From Nitrosomonadales bacterium (GTDB lineage: Bacteria > Pseudomonadota > Gammaproteobacteria > Burkholderiales > Methylophilaceae), in NCBI GenBank assembly GCA_028344855.1, contig JAOMCC010000006.1:1-44060 (forward strand): a stretch of DNA of 44,060 nt, written 5' to 3'. The first letter of the stretch is position 1; the number at the start of each line of letters is the position of its first letter. Below, one piece after another: positions 36,116-43,026 of this stretch. Position numbers and translations under genes: made by a program. The notes below the pieces were generated by a model. That model made no database searches. It saw only the letters and a program-made list of their open reading frames with translations, and was not told where the DNA came from.

Positions 36116-37003
36116 ATGCCTTGGACAAACCTCAACATTCAAGCAATAAAAAAAAATGTTGATTCAATTAGTGACTACCTAACAAAGCTCGGGGCAATTT
36201 CTACTTCAATTGTGGATACAAACCTTAACAAAAGTAACGAGGAATTAATATTTTGTGAACCAAATAATAAATCTCATGAATATTGGAAAAATAATACCAT
36301 AACAGCTTTATTTGAGACAAAGATTGATATTGAATTAGTAAAAGTAGCATTACAAAATAAATTTAGCGATGAAAATTTATCTTTTCATACTTCAATTGTT
36401 CAGGATCAAGACTGGGTTAAATTAATAAAGTCTCAATTTTTTCCAATAAAAATTCATAAAAAATTATGGGTAATACCAACCTGGCATAAAATTCAAGATA
36501 AAAAAGCAATAAATCTATTTTTAGATCCTGGCCTAGCTTTTGGAACTGGAGCTCATCCAACTACTCATCTTTGTCTATCCTGGTTACTAAATAATGTAAA
36601 TGAAAATAATACTGTTTTAGATTATGGATGTGGCTCTGGTATTTTAAGCATCGCATCAAAAAAATTAGGGGCTAAAGAAGTTTTTGGAGTAGATATTGAT
36701 ACAAAAGCTATTGAAGCAAGTCAAGAGAACGCAAAAAAAAATAATGTAGAAATATTTTGGAGTAATAGTCAAAACAAAAAAAACTTTAAAGTTGATATTG
36801 TAGTTGCTAATATTTTATCAAGCGCTCTTATTGTTCTCGCTCCGGTATTAGCTAGTTTCTGTAAAACTGATGGAGAGATTGCTCTTTCTGGCATATTAAA
36901 ACCGCAAGAAAAACTAGTAAAAAAAGTTTACAGTAAATGGTTTGACATTAAACCATCGACAACTAAAGAAGGTTGGGTTATGGTAATTGGAACAAAACGT
37001 TAA
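36116..37003 (+). CDS. prmA: ribosomal protein L11 methyltransferase
   Basis: PrmA trimethylates L11 at several amino groups. The 295-aa protein has the N-terminal substrate-binding domain, DPGLAFGTGAHPTTHLCLSWL, the SAM-binding VLDYGCGSGILSIASKKLGA and VDIVVANILSSALIVLAPVL (the NxL-type motif). It starts 3 bases after accC and closes the aroQ-accBC-prmA group. Confidence 0.96.
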   Translation: MPWTNLNIQAIKKNVDSISDYLTKLGAISTSIVDTNLNKSNEELIFCEPNNKSHEYWKNNTITALFETKIDIELVKVALQNKFSDENLSFHTSIVQDQDWVKLIKSQFFPIKIHKKLWVIPTWHKIQDKKAINLFLDPGLAFGTGAHPTTHLCLSWLLNNVNENNTVLDYGCGSGILSIASKKLGAKEVFGVDIDTKAIEASQENAKKNNVEIFWSNSQNKKNFKVDIVVANILSSALIVLAPVLASFCKTDGEIALSGILKPQEKLVKKVYSKWFDIKPSTTKEGWVMVIGTKR

Positions 37004-37033
37004 CTTATATTACAAACATATATTTTAAAGACA

Positions 37034-37039
37034 TATAAT
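37034..37039 (+). promoter_or_regulatory. -10 box directly before the lipoprotein gene
   Basis: A perfect TATAAT ends seven bases before the ATG at 37047, so transcription would begin at or next to the start codon. The -35 is weak (TTACAA-like with 18-base spacing). Confidence 0.45.
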
Positions 37040-37046
37040 TTATTTA

Positions 37047-37451
37047 ATGAATAAGGTTATAAAATTATTATTTATAGTTCTTGTTGTAAGTGGGTGCTCA
37101 ACAAATCTTGCACAAGAAGTGCAATATCCTGCTCCACATAATGACTTCACAGGCAGAACTGTAGATAAGTATTATGGAGGGGAAGACTCTAACGCTTTTA
37201 TGATTAGGACTTGTAAAATATATGGGGGGCTTAACCAAGATAGCATAAATGAATCGGGCTCTGATTTTATAATGCAAGATATATATGAATTTAAATGTAA
37301 CTACTCTGGAAAAATCAAAGAAGAATTAAATATTGATGGCAAATCATCTAAAAGATTAAGTGGGGCTGTTGCAAAAATTAAATGTGAACGATTAGGATTT
37401 ACTATTGGAACTCCAAGTTTTACGAAATGTATGCAAGAATTAACGCAATGA
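37047..37451 (+). CDS. predicted lipoprotein of unknown function
   Basis: The 134-aa protein has a lipoprotein signal peptide with lipobox VVSGCS (Cys at residue 17). Four further cysteines lie in the mature part. The C-terminal KCERLGFTIGTPSFTKCMQEL has a Cys-x-x-LGF-x-x-GT-x-x-F-x-x-Cys pattern that I recall in small secreted proteins of marine and alphaproteobacterial genomes, without known function. It is the first of three genes joined by ATGA overlaps, with a likely near-leaderless promoter. Confidence 0.75.
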   Translation: MNKVIKLLFIVLVVSGCSTNLAQEVQYPAPHNDFTGRTVDKYYGGEDSNAFMIRTCKIYGGLNQDSINESGSDFIMQDIYEFKCNYSGKIKEELNIDGKSSKRLSGAVAKIKCERLGFTIGTPSFTKCMQELTQ

Positions 37452-37831
37452 TAGTAAATTTATTTTTTAAACAAAATTCTAAAATTTTATTTTTTTTCAT
37501 TGTTATTTTTTATAGTTGTAATCTAATTGCTATACAAAAAACAGTTACATACAAATGCACAGGCCTAAGTGAATTTGAACTAATTGGCTCTTCCGGAAAA
37601 AAAGAAGAAGTGAAATCTATAGAATATAAATTTATTGAAGGAGTTCTTCATGATTTAAACAATATTGAATGTAATTGGGAAAATAATATGATTAAATGTG
37701 AATCAAATTTTTTAAACATACGTAACTTAACTATTAATTTGAAAAATAATGAAATTTCTGACTATATTTCTGGAAATAAAGGATTTGGTGTTTATGTTGA
37801 AAATTTTAAAGGTAAATGTAAAAAAAAATGA
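37448..37831 (+). CDS. predicted secreted protein of unknown function
   Basis: The track start (37427) overlaps the lipoprotein by 25 bases; the ATG at 37448 forms a clean ATGA overlap with its stop and is preferred (127 aa). The N-terminus is a signal peptide or anchor (KILFFFIVIFYSCNLIA). The mature part has four cysteines (YKCTG, IECNW, IKCESN, GKCKKK), possibly two disulfides, in a beta-rich, charged sequence. I do not recognise a family. dsbD and tlpA lie 4-6 kb upstream but are not clearly linked. Confidence 0.7.
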   Translation: MIVNLFFKQNSKILFFFIVIFYSCNLIAIQKTVTYKCTGLSEFELIGSSGKKEEVKSIEYKFIEGVLHDLNNIECNWENNMIKCESNFLNIRNLTINLKNNEISDYISGNKGFGVYVENFKGKCKKK

Positions 37832-38088
37832 TCACCGTTTCTAAAATTAATGAAGAAATTTATGAAGTTACTGTAAAAAAAGAATCGGCAACCACACATA
37901 AGGTTAAATTATCTGAAAAGGTGTATATAGATTTAACTAAATCCAAAATAACTAAAATTGAGCTAATAAAAAATTCATTTGAATTTTTATTAGAAAGGGA
38001 ATCCAACCAATCAATTTTAAGAGAATTTGATTTAGAAATTATAGAAAATTATTTTCCAGAATATCCCTCAATAATTAAAAATATTTAA
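37828..38088 (+). CDS. conserved small cytoplasmic protein of unknown function
   Basis: The 86-aa protein begins ITVSKINEEIYEVTV and ends with the pattern SFEFLLERESNQSILREFDLEII followed by YFPEYPS. I recall this C-terminal pattern (SFEFLLEREPNTSIL..FDL..I..YFPEYE) in a broad family of uncharacterised bacterial proteins, including cyanobacteria. No signal peptide. It is coupled to the secreted gene before it by an ATGA overlap, which is notable for a cytoplasmic protein next to two exported ones. Confidence 0.75.
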   Translation: MITVSKINEEIYEVTVKKESATTHKVKLSEKVYIDLTKSKITKIELIKNSFEFLLERESNQSILREFDLEIIENYFPEYPSIIKNI

Positions 38089-38152
38089 ACGAATTTCCTG
38101 AACTCTTATTAAAAGTCTTAGTCTGTTAAAGATATATTTATTGGAGATTAAT

Positions 38153-38590
38153 ATGTCGAACCAATTATTATTATTATTATTACTACTTTACACTTTTATA
38201 GCTAATTCTGAGTCAGTAAATCCTAATATCCACAAAGAAATATTTGAAAATGGAAATCCAAAATATGAAATTTCTTATAAAAATAAATTAAAGCATGGCA
38301 AAGAAATTTTTTGGTATGAATCAGGCAATAAAAAAATGCAAAGTCATTTTGTAAATGGAGTTGAAAACGGTTCTTGGAAACAATGGTATGAAAATGGCCA
38401 GATAAAATTAGAAGTTGTCTATAAAAATGGAAAAGAAAATGGTTTTTGGAAACAATGGTATGAAAATGGTCAAGTTAAATCTGAAGTTAAATTTATTGAC
38501 GGAATTAAAGAAGGAACAGAAACTATTTGGAATAAAAATGGGACTGTTCGTTCCAAAGATCAATATATAAATGGTAAAGTAATAAAATAG
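38153..38590 (+). CDS. secreted MORN-type repeat protein (YwqK-like)
   Basis: The track start is a TTG within the ribosome site; the ATG at 38153, seven bases after GGAG, is preferred (145 aa). A signal peptide rich in leucine (a run of TTA codons) is followed by about five repeats of roughly 23-24 residues of the MORN_2 type, for example GSWKQWYENGQIKLEV and GFWKQWYENGQVKSEV. Such proteins are often labelled YwqK-family antitoxin, but no toxin gene is next to it and it is exported here. A role in envelope binding is only a guess. Confidence 0.8.
   Translation: MSNQLLLLLLLLYTFIANSESVNPNIHKEIFENGNPKYEISYKNKLKHGKEIFWYESGNKKMQSHFVNGVENGSWKQWYENGQIKLEVVYKNGKENGFWKQWYENGQVKSEVKFIDGIKEGTETIWNKNGTVRSKDQYINGKVIK
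38374..38469 (+). repeat. in-gene direct repeat of the MORN unit
   Basis: The 24-base stretch TTGGAAACAATGGTATGAAAATGG occurs at 38374-38397 and again, identical, at 38446-38469, 72 bases (24 codons) apart. The DNA-level identity suggests recent duplication or recombination between repeat units. Confidence 0.85.
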
Positions 38591-38607
38591 AATTTTAAGG
38601 ATTCAAA

Positions 38608-39612
38608 ATGATTAAAGCATATGCGGCAATGAGTGCTGGAAATCCCCTTGAACTATTTGAATACGAAGCTCAACCGCTTAAGCCAAATGAAGTTAATATT
38701 AAAGTAGAAACGTGTGGCATTTGCCATAGTGATATTAGCGCGATAGATAATAGCTGGGGGAAATCTAAATATCCTATGGTTGCCGGTCATGAAATTATTG
38801 GAAATATAATTGAAATAGGTAAGGATGTTTCATTGCATAAAATTGGTGATCGTGTTGGCTTAGGATGGCATTCTGGATATTGTAATACCTGTGAATATTG
38901 TGAAGCAGAAGATCATAATTTTTGCAGTTCCACAAATAAAACTGTTTATAGTCAATACGGTGGATTTGCGGAACAAGTTACCGCTGAAGAAGTCAGTGTT
39001 ATTCCAATTCCAAATGAATTAAATCATGAGAAGGCCGGTCCACTATTATGCGGAGGTATAACTGTTTTTACTCCAATGGTTGAATTTAATATTACCAAAA
39101 GGCATAAAGTTGGAATTATTGGTATCGGGGGATTAGGGCATTTAGCAATAAAACTATATAAAGCTTTAGGTTGCTATGTAACTGCATTTACCAGTTCAGA
39201 TGATAAAGATGACCTACTCGAGTCATTAGGAACAGATGAAATAATTTCATCTACAGATAAATCCCAAATAAAATCCTTAAGTCCTCAATTTGATTTACTT
39301 ATTTCAACCGTAAATATTAAATTAGATTGGAATTTGTTTCTAAGTATTCTTAAACCAAGGGGTCGACTGCATTTTGTTGGAGCCGTTCTTGATCCTATAG
39401 AAAGTTCTGTTTTTTTCCTTATGGGTGGTCGAAAATCAATTTCAGGTTCACCAGTAGGTAGTCCAAAAAATATTAAAAAAATGTTAAATTTTTGCGCAAA
39501 ACATAATATCTACCCTATAGTTGAAAATTTTAAATTTGAACAAATTAATGATGCGATAAAAAAGTTACGTGATAATAAAATTAGATTCAGAGCTGTCTTA
39601 AGCTGGAAATAA
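38608..39612 (+). CDS. zinc-dependent NAD(P) alcohol dehydrogenase (MDR family)
   Basis: This medium-chain dehydrogenase probably reduces aldehydes or oxidises alcohols with NAD(P). The 334-aa protein has catalytic zinc ligands in CGICHSDISA and AGHEIIG, the structural zinc site CNTCEYCEAEDHNFC, and the Rossmann motif GIGGLGHLAIKLYKALG. It is of the cinnamyl-alcohol-dehydrogenase/YahK-like branch, judged by CGICHSD and GWHSGYCNTC. The substrate cannot be told from sequence. A good AAGGA ribosome site precedes it. Its TAA shares one base with the ATG of the next gene (TAATG). Confidence 0.92.
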   Translation: MIKAYAAMSAGNPLELFEYEAQPLKPNEVNIKVETCGICHSDISAIDNSWGKSKYPMVAGHEIIGNIIEIGKDVSLHKIGDRVGLGWHSGYCNTCEYCEAEDHNFCSSTNKTVYSQYGGFAEQVTAEEVSVIPIPNELNHEKAGPLLCGGITVFTPMVEFNITKRHKVGIIGIGGLGHLAIKLYKALGCYVTAFTSSDDKDDLLESLGTDEIISSTDKSQIKSLSPQFDLLISTVNIKLDWNLFLSILKPRGRLHFVGAVLDPIESSVFFLMGGRKSISGSPVGSPKNIKKMLNFCAKHNIYPIVENFKFEQINDAIKKLRDNKIRFRAVLSWK

Positions 39613-39920
39613 TGGCTAACTATAATGTCAGTGGTTTAATTACACTTGCAGAACTTGCAAATTCAAATAAAAATTTCTGGTATGTTTATATTCTTAAATG
39701 CTCAGACGATACATACTACACTGGTATAACCAAGAATATCAAACGTCGAATTCATGAACATGAGATAAATAAAGGAGCAAAATATACTAAAGGAAGAGGG
39801 CCTTTCTCCTTAGTCTATCAATACAAATGTAAAGATAGAAAAGAAGCTAGTCAAAAAGAATATGCTATAAAAAAATTACCATTGATAAAAAAAGAAGCTC
39901 TCATTGCTAGTACCAACTGA
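39612..39920 (+). CDS. GIY-YIG domain protein (UPF0213/YhbQ-like)
   Basis: The 102-aa protein has a GIY-YIG nuclease-like domain: WYVYILKCSDDTYYTGIT, the conserved arginine in IKRRIHEH, GRGPFSLVYQY and the catalytic-type glutamate in SQKEYAIKKL. Cellular roles of this family are mostly unknown. It has 22 residues before the usual start of the domain. The ATG overlaps the dehydrogenase stop by one base, so the two are translated together. Confidence 0.88.
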   Translation: MANYNVSGLITLAELANSNKNFWYVYILKCSDDTYYTGITKNIKRRIHEHEINKGAKYTKGRGPFSLVYQYKCKDRKEASQKEYAIKKLPLIKKEALIASTN

Positions 39921-40033
39921 TGTATTTTAATGAGATTGCTTTATTTTTAAATACATATATACTTCGCTCACGAAAGATTGCCTTTATTGTTCATATTGCC
40001 AGTCTTATGATTTTATCAATATAAGGATAACTT

Positions 40034-41329
40034 TTGTCTTTTGAAACTTTCAAATTTACTGCAGAAATAAATAAAGCTATTTCTGAAGTAGGCTATAAAA
40101 AACCTACAGAAATCCAAGAAAAATCAATTCCACAAATTATTAAAAAAAAAGATATCTTAGCATCTGCTCAAACAGGAACCGGTAAAACTGCTGCATTTGT
40201 TCTACCTATTTTAGAGTTATTAATAAAAGATAATAATAAAGTTAAAGGGCCACGTGTATTAATTGTTAGTCCAACTAGGGAGCTTGCGAGTCAAATTACC
40301 GATAGCATAAAAAAATATGCGCGCTTTATTCGCATTAATTCAGTAACTGTAACTGGAGGAATATCATATACTTTGCAAAATAAACTTCTTTCAAAACCAG
40401 TAGATATTTTAATTGCTACTCCGGGTCGTTTACTTGACTTATTTAAACAAAAAAAAATTAAATTTAATGATACTAAAATAATGGTTTTAGATGAAGCAGA
40501 CAAAATGTTAGATATGGGTTTTATTCCTGATATACGTAAAATTTTTAATGCCACATCAAAACAACAACAAATGTTGATGTTTTCTGCTACTTTAGATAAT
40601 TCTGTTTCTAAAATTGCTTCTGAATTCCTTAAAAATCCAATTACAATTTCTGTTAAACCCGAAATTAAGGGTCATATCAATATTGATCAATCTTTATATT
40701 TTGTTGATAATCAATTTCATAAACAACAATTACTTAAGCATTTTCTTTCTAATAAAAATTTAAAGCAAGCTATTATTTTTACTGCTACCAAAAGACAAGC
40801 AGATAAGCTTACTGATGATTTATACCACGCAGATTTCAGAATTGCAGCATTACATGGAGACATGTCTCAAGGTTCAAGATCGAAAACTATAAATCGTTTT
40901 AAAAAAAATCAAATAAAAGTTCTTATTGCAACTGATTTAGCTTCTAGAGGAATTGATGTAAAAGATATTACACATGTTTTTAATTATGACATGCCAAGAT
41001 TTTCTGAAGACTATATACACAGAATAGGTAGAACTGGTCGAGCAAATAAAAAAGGGTATGCCATAAGTTTTGTCTCTTCATCTGATAAGGAATATTTAAG
41101 AAAAATTGAACGTTTCACTAAAATAAAAATTGTATCAAAAGTTGTAACTGGTATGGAGCCAACAAAAAGTCCAGAAAATAAAACTGAGAATGATAAAAAG
41201 AATAAAAGTTTTTTTAAAAAATCTAAAAAGAAGTTTAAAAATAAATTAAATGCAAAAAAACGAATGAAACGAAATTTAAATAAAAAAAAATCTATTCAAT
41301 CTAGAGATGTAAGATCAGCTATTGAATAA
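40034..41329 (+). CDS. rhlE: DEAD-box RNA helicase, RhlE type
   Basis: RhlE-type helicases remodel RNA in ribosome assembly and cold growth. The 431-aa protein has SAQTGTGKTAAF, SPTRELASQI, IATPGRLLDL, VLDEADKMLDMGF, MFSATLD and HRIGRTGRANKKG. The C-terminal 60 residues are a very basic Lys/Asn/Arg tail without a fold. The start is TTG with AAGGA eight bases upstream, giving MSFETFKFTAEINKAI. Its 3' end overlaps the opposite gene by 34 bases. Confidence 0.93.
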   Translation: MSFETFKFTAEINKAISEVGYKKPTEIQEKSIPQIIKKKDILASAQTGTGKTAAFVLPILELLIKDNNKVKGPRVLIVSPTRELASQITDSIKKYARFIRINSVTVTGGISYTLQNKLLSKPVDILIATPGRLLDLFKQKKIKFNDTKIMVLDEADKMLDMGFIPDIRKIFNATSKQQQMLMFSATLDNSVSKIASEFLKNPITISVKPEIKGHINIDQSLYFVDNQFHKQQLLKHFLSNKNLKQAIIFTATKRQADKLTDDLYHADFRIAALHGDMSQGSRSKTINRFKKNQIKVLIATDLASRGIDVKDITHVFNYDMPRFSEDYIHRIGRTGRANKKGYAISFVSSSDKEYLRKIERFTKIKIVSKVVTGMEPTKSPENKTENDKKNKSFFKKSKKKFKNKLNAKKRMKRNLNKKKSIQSRDVRSAIE

Positions 41330-41784
41330 ATTCCAGTAGGCCGATCTTTCTCTTTTTTCCATGCTTTTTTCTTAACAATGCAACATCGATCACGATTTAT
41401 GTCAGAAACTCCGAATTTTAATTTTGCATTTGGAATTATTCTATAAATATGTCTTTCTACCCCGTCAATTGTTTCAGGTGCATCATCATGCTTACAAAAA
41501 ACTAGAACTTTTTCTTTTTTATTTCCAGTTTGTCTCACACAAACTAAATCATCTCTCCCAATCTCTTTTAAATATTTTTCTAATCTATTTAAATCATCAT
41601 TAGTTATAGGTTGCATTTTAAATAAACTAATTCTTTTTATTAATGATATTGCATTAGCGTGTAACTTTTGTTTATTTAATAATTGAGGTATAAATCTTGT
41701 TACCCAAACTTCTCGCTCTTTTGAGTCTTTAAGATTTTTGACAATCTGTTCAACAGGATATTTTGATAGAATTGGTGGACGCAT
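41296..41784 (-). CDS. unknown 162-aa protein
   Basis: I do not recognise this protein. It is soluble and Lys-rich, without a signal peptide. The N-terminal half is helical (VEQIVKNLKDSKEREVWVTRF, LNRLEKYLKEIGRDD). The C-terminal half looks beta-rich (KVLVFCKHDDAPETIDGVERHIYRII) and has three further cysteines including a CC pair near the end. It ends within the 3' end of rhlE on the other strand. Codon use is like its neighbours, and its ATG sits 117 bases from the divergent DUF3147 gene, so it is likely real. Confidence 0.7.
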   Translation of the reverse strand: MRPPILSKYPVEQIVKNLKDSKEREVWVTRFIPQLLNKQKLHANAISLIKRISLFKMQPITNDDLNRLEKYLKEIGRDDLVCVRQTGNKKEKVLVFCKHDDAPETIDGVERHIYRIIPNAKLKFGVSDINRDRCCIVKKKAWKKEKDRPTGIYSIADLTSLD

Positions 41785-41867
41785 ATTTTGCTTATTTATA
41801 TAAAGTTAAATATTAACAATATCTCAATGAATATAACACTACTTAATGTTAAATTTAGTATATTATT

Positions 41868-41895
41868 TTGAATCTTTATTAAGATAACTTATCCT
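41868..41895 (+). promoter_or_regulatory. candidate promoter of the DUF3147 gene
   Basis: TTGAAT (41868) and TATCCT (41890) are 16 bases apart; the ATG is six bases later, implying a leaderless mRNA. The inverted repeat GATAA-C-TTATC (41883-41893) overlaps the -10 box. Confidence 0.3.
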
Positions 41896-41901
41896 ATTAT
41901 T

Positions 41902-42234
41902 ATGGCTTATTTAATTAAAATATTAATAGCAGTTTCTATTATTGTTATCGCTTCTGAATTAAGCAAGAAAAATACTTCTTTTGCAGCAATTCTATTAGGT
42001 CTACCTATTGTTTTATTTACATCTTTTACATTTATTTGGGAAGAATCTAAGGATATTAATAAGATTACTTTATTAACACAAGAAACAGTAATAATTCTTC
42101 TAGCTGGAATTCCTTTCTTATTTCTACTTACATGGCTTTTAAAAAATGGATTTAATTATTACTTTTCTCTTGGATCTGCATGTGCAGGAATTATTTTAGT
42201 TACATTATTAATTCAAAAATTTATTCTGCAATAA
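41902..42234 (+). CDS. DUF3147 family membrane protein
   Basis: The 110-aa protein is almost wholly hydrophobic with about four transmembrane helices. Family-like parts are IVIASELSKKNTSFAAILLGLPIVLFTSFTFIWEE and LAGIPFLFLLTWLLKNGFNYYFSL. The function of DUF3147 proteins is unknown. It is followed by a strong bidirectional terminator facing the 78-aa protein gene. Confidence 0.8.
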   Translation: MAYLIKILIAVSIIVIASELSKKNTSFAAILLGLPIVLFTSFTFIWEESKDINKITLLTQETVIILLAGIPFLFLLTWLLKNGFNYYFSLGSACAGIILVTLLIQKFILQ

Positions 42235-42259
42235 AAAAGGGCTCTAAAAGAGCCCTTTT
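42235..42259. terminator. bidirectional intrinsic terminator
   Basis: AAAAGGGCTCT-AAA-AGAGCCCTTTT is an 11-bp perfect stem with A- and T-tracts on each side. It begins right after the DUF3147 stop and ends 25 bases before the stop of the convergent 78-aa gene. Confidence 0.92.
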
Positions 42260-42283
42260 AAAATTTCTATTTAAATACTAAGA

Positions 42284-42520
42284 CTATTTACGTGATTTCC
42301 AAATAGAATATAGTACCCATAATGCTACTAATCCAATAAGACCTTGGCTACCAAGTGTATCTAAGATACCTGATACATTTCCAATAACGTCGGTTGATCC
42401 AAGAAATGGTACATTTGCTGATCCCATTAAGATTTGTAGTGCAATTGCTAATGCAGCAAGGCTAATTGCAGTTTCTGCAAGACCAGCTGACCACTTTCTA
42501 ATAGTTCCTAATATATCCAT
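42284..42520 (-). CDS. small membrane protein of unknown function (78 aa)
   Basis: The 78-aa protein has two hydrophobic helices (ETAISLAALAIALQILMG and GLIGLVALWVLYSIW) and a basic C-terminus (KSRK). Gly/Ser-rich residues link them. I recall similar short proteins (MDILGTIRKWSAGLAETAISL-like) in low-GC marine Proteobacteria, without assigned function. A strong AGGAG ribosome site, a perfect TATAAT and a strong terminator suggest high expression. Upstream DNA holds repeated TACTATA elements. Confidence 0.75.
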   Translation of the reverse strand: MDILGTIRKWSAGLAETAISLAALAIALQILMGSANVPFLGSTDVIGNVSGILDTLGSQGLIGLVALWVLYSIWKSRK

Positions 42521-42579
42521 TCTTATTTCTCCTGTTGTAAAAAAAAAGTTTAAACTTTCACCTCTTTAAACTTGTTAGA

Positions 42580-42585
42580 ATTATA
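42580..42585 (-). promoter_or_regulatory. -10 box of the 78-aa membrane protein gene
   Basis: A perfect TATAAT on the minus strand lies about 60 bases upstream of the ATG. The -35 is AT-rich and unclear. Confidence 0.45.
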
Positions 42586-42606
42586 ACGTTTTTTTGCACT
42601 TTAAAA

Positions 42607-42659
42607 TACTATATATTGAGAATTTTTTTTATAATTTACTATATATTGTATTTATAGTA
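42607..42659. repeat. TACTATA repeats upstream of the 78-aa gene
   Basis: TACTATATATTG occurs twice in direct orientation (42607-42618 and 42637-42648), 30 bases or about three helical turns apart. The inverted half TATAGTA follows at 42653-42659. They lie upstream of the -10 box of the 78-aa gene, where an activator or repressor could bind; chance in AT-rich DNA is possible. Confidence 0.5.
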
Positions 42660-42702
42660 TATAATTTTAAGTTCCCTCCAATACAATACATTTATGCTTT
42701 AT

Positions 42703-42954
42703 TTAAAAATTTTTTGAGATTTTTTTTCTAAAATTTTCATATGCTTTATGCAAAATATAAAACCAAACTCCATTGATACATGGCTCAACAATTGCATCTA
42801 CTGCAGCAAGATCTAAACTAGCACCTGTAATTAAATAATTACAAGTCATAGCGATAACTATGTGGCCTAAAGTATAGATTATTGCAAGCGTAATACTGGA
42901 ATGACTTACTATATTTTTTAATAAATTATAAATTCCACTTCTAAACTCAGTCAT
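42703..42954 (-). CDS. DUF2061 family membrane protein, Fur-box controlled
   Basis: The 83-aa protein has two hydrophobic helices and the DUF2061 pattern: HSSITLAIIYTLGHIVIAM, then LAAVDAIVEPCINGVWFYILHKAYENF. The function is unknown. The start may be ATG 42954 or the TTG at 42960, which is better spaced from AAGGA. A clear Fur-type operator covers its promoter, so expression is probably repressed by iron. It is downstream of the DUF6607 gene on the same strand but has its own promoter. Confidence 0.8.
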   Translation of the reverse strand: MTEFRSGIYNLLKNIVSHSSITLAIIYTLGHIVIAMTCNYLITGASLDLAAVDAIVEPCINGVWFYILHKAYENFRKKISKNF

Positions 42955-42986
42955 AAACAACTTATTCCTTGTTAAAGTTTATTTAA

Positions 42987-43014
42987 ATTATAAATGATAA
43001 TGAGAATCATTTAC
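42987..43014 (-). promoter_or_regulatory. Fur box and promoter of the DUF2061 gene
   Basis: GATAATGAGAATCATTTAC (42996-43014) matches the classical 19-bp Fur consensus GATAATGATAATCATTATC at 16 positions. AAATGAT and ATCATTT form perfect seven-base arms. On the minus strand a perfect TATAAT (42987-42992) directly follows, so the operator lies between the -35 and -10 positions, the typical place for repression. Confidence 0.8.
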
Positions 43015-43026
43015 ATTTATTAATAA

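Noticed and set aside
38153-38590. Toxin-antitoxin system based on the YwqK-like label
   Set aside because: The protein is exported and has no small toxin-like gene next to it.
39921-40033. Promoter or structured cold-shock leader before rhlE
   Set aside because: TTGCCA and TATAAG are 18 bases apart, but the -10 overlaps the ribosome site, so it cannot serve this start. Only weak short hairpins (TGTATTT/AAATACA, CTTCG-CTCA-CGAA) are seen.
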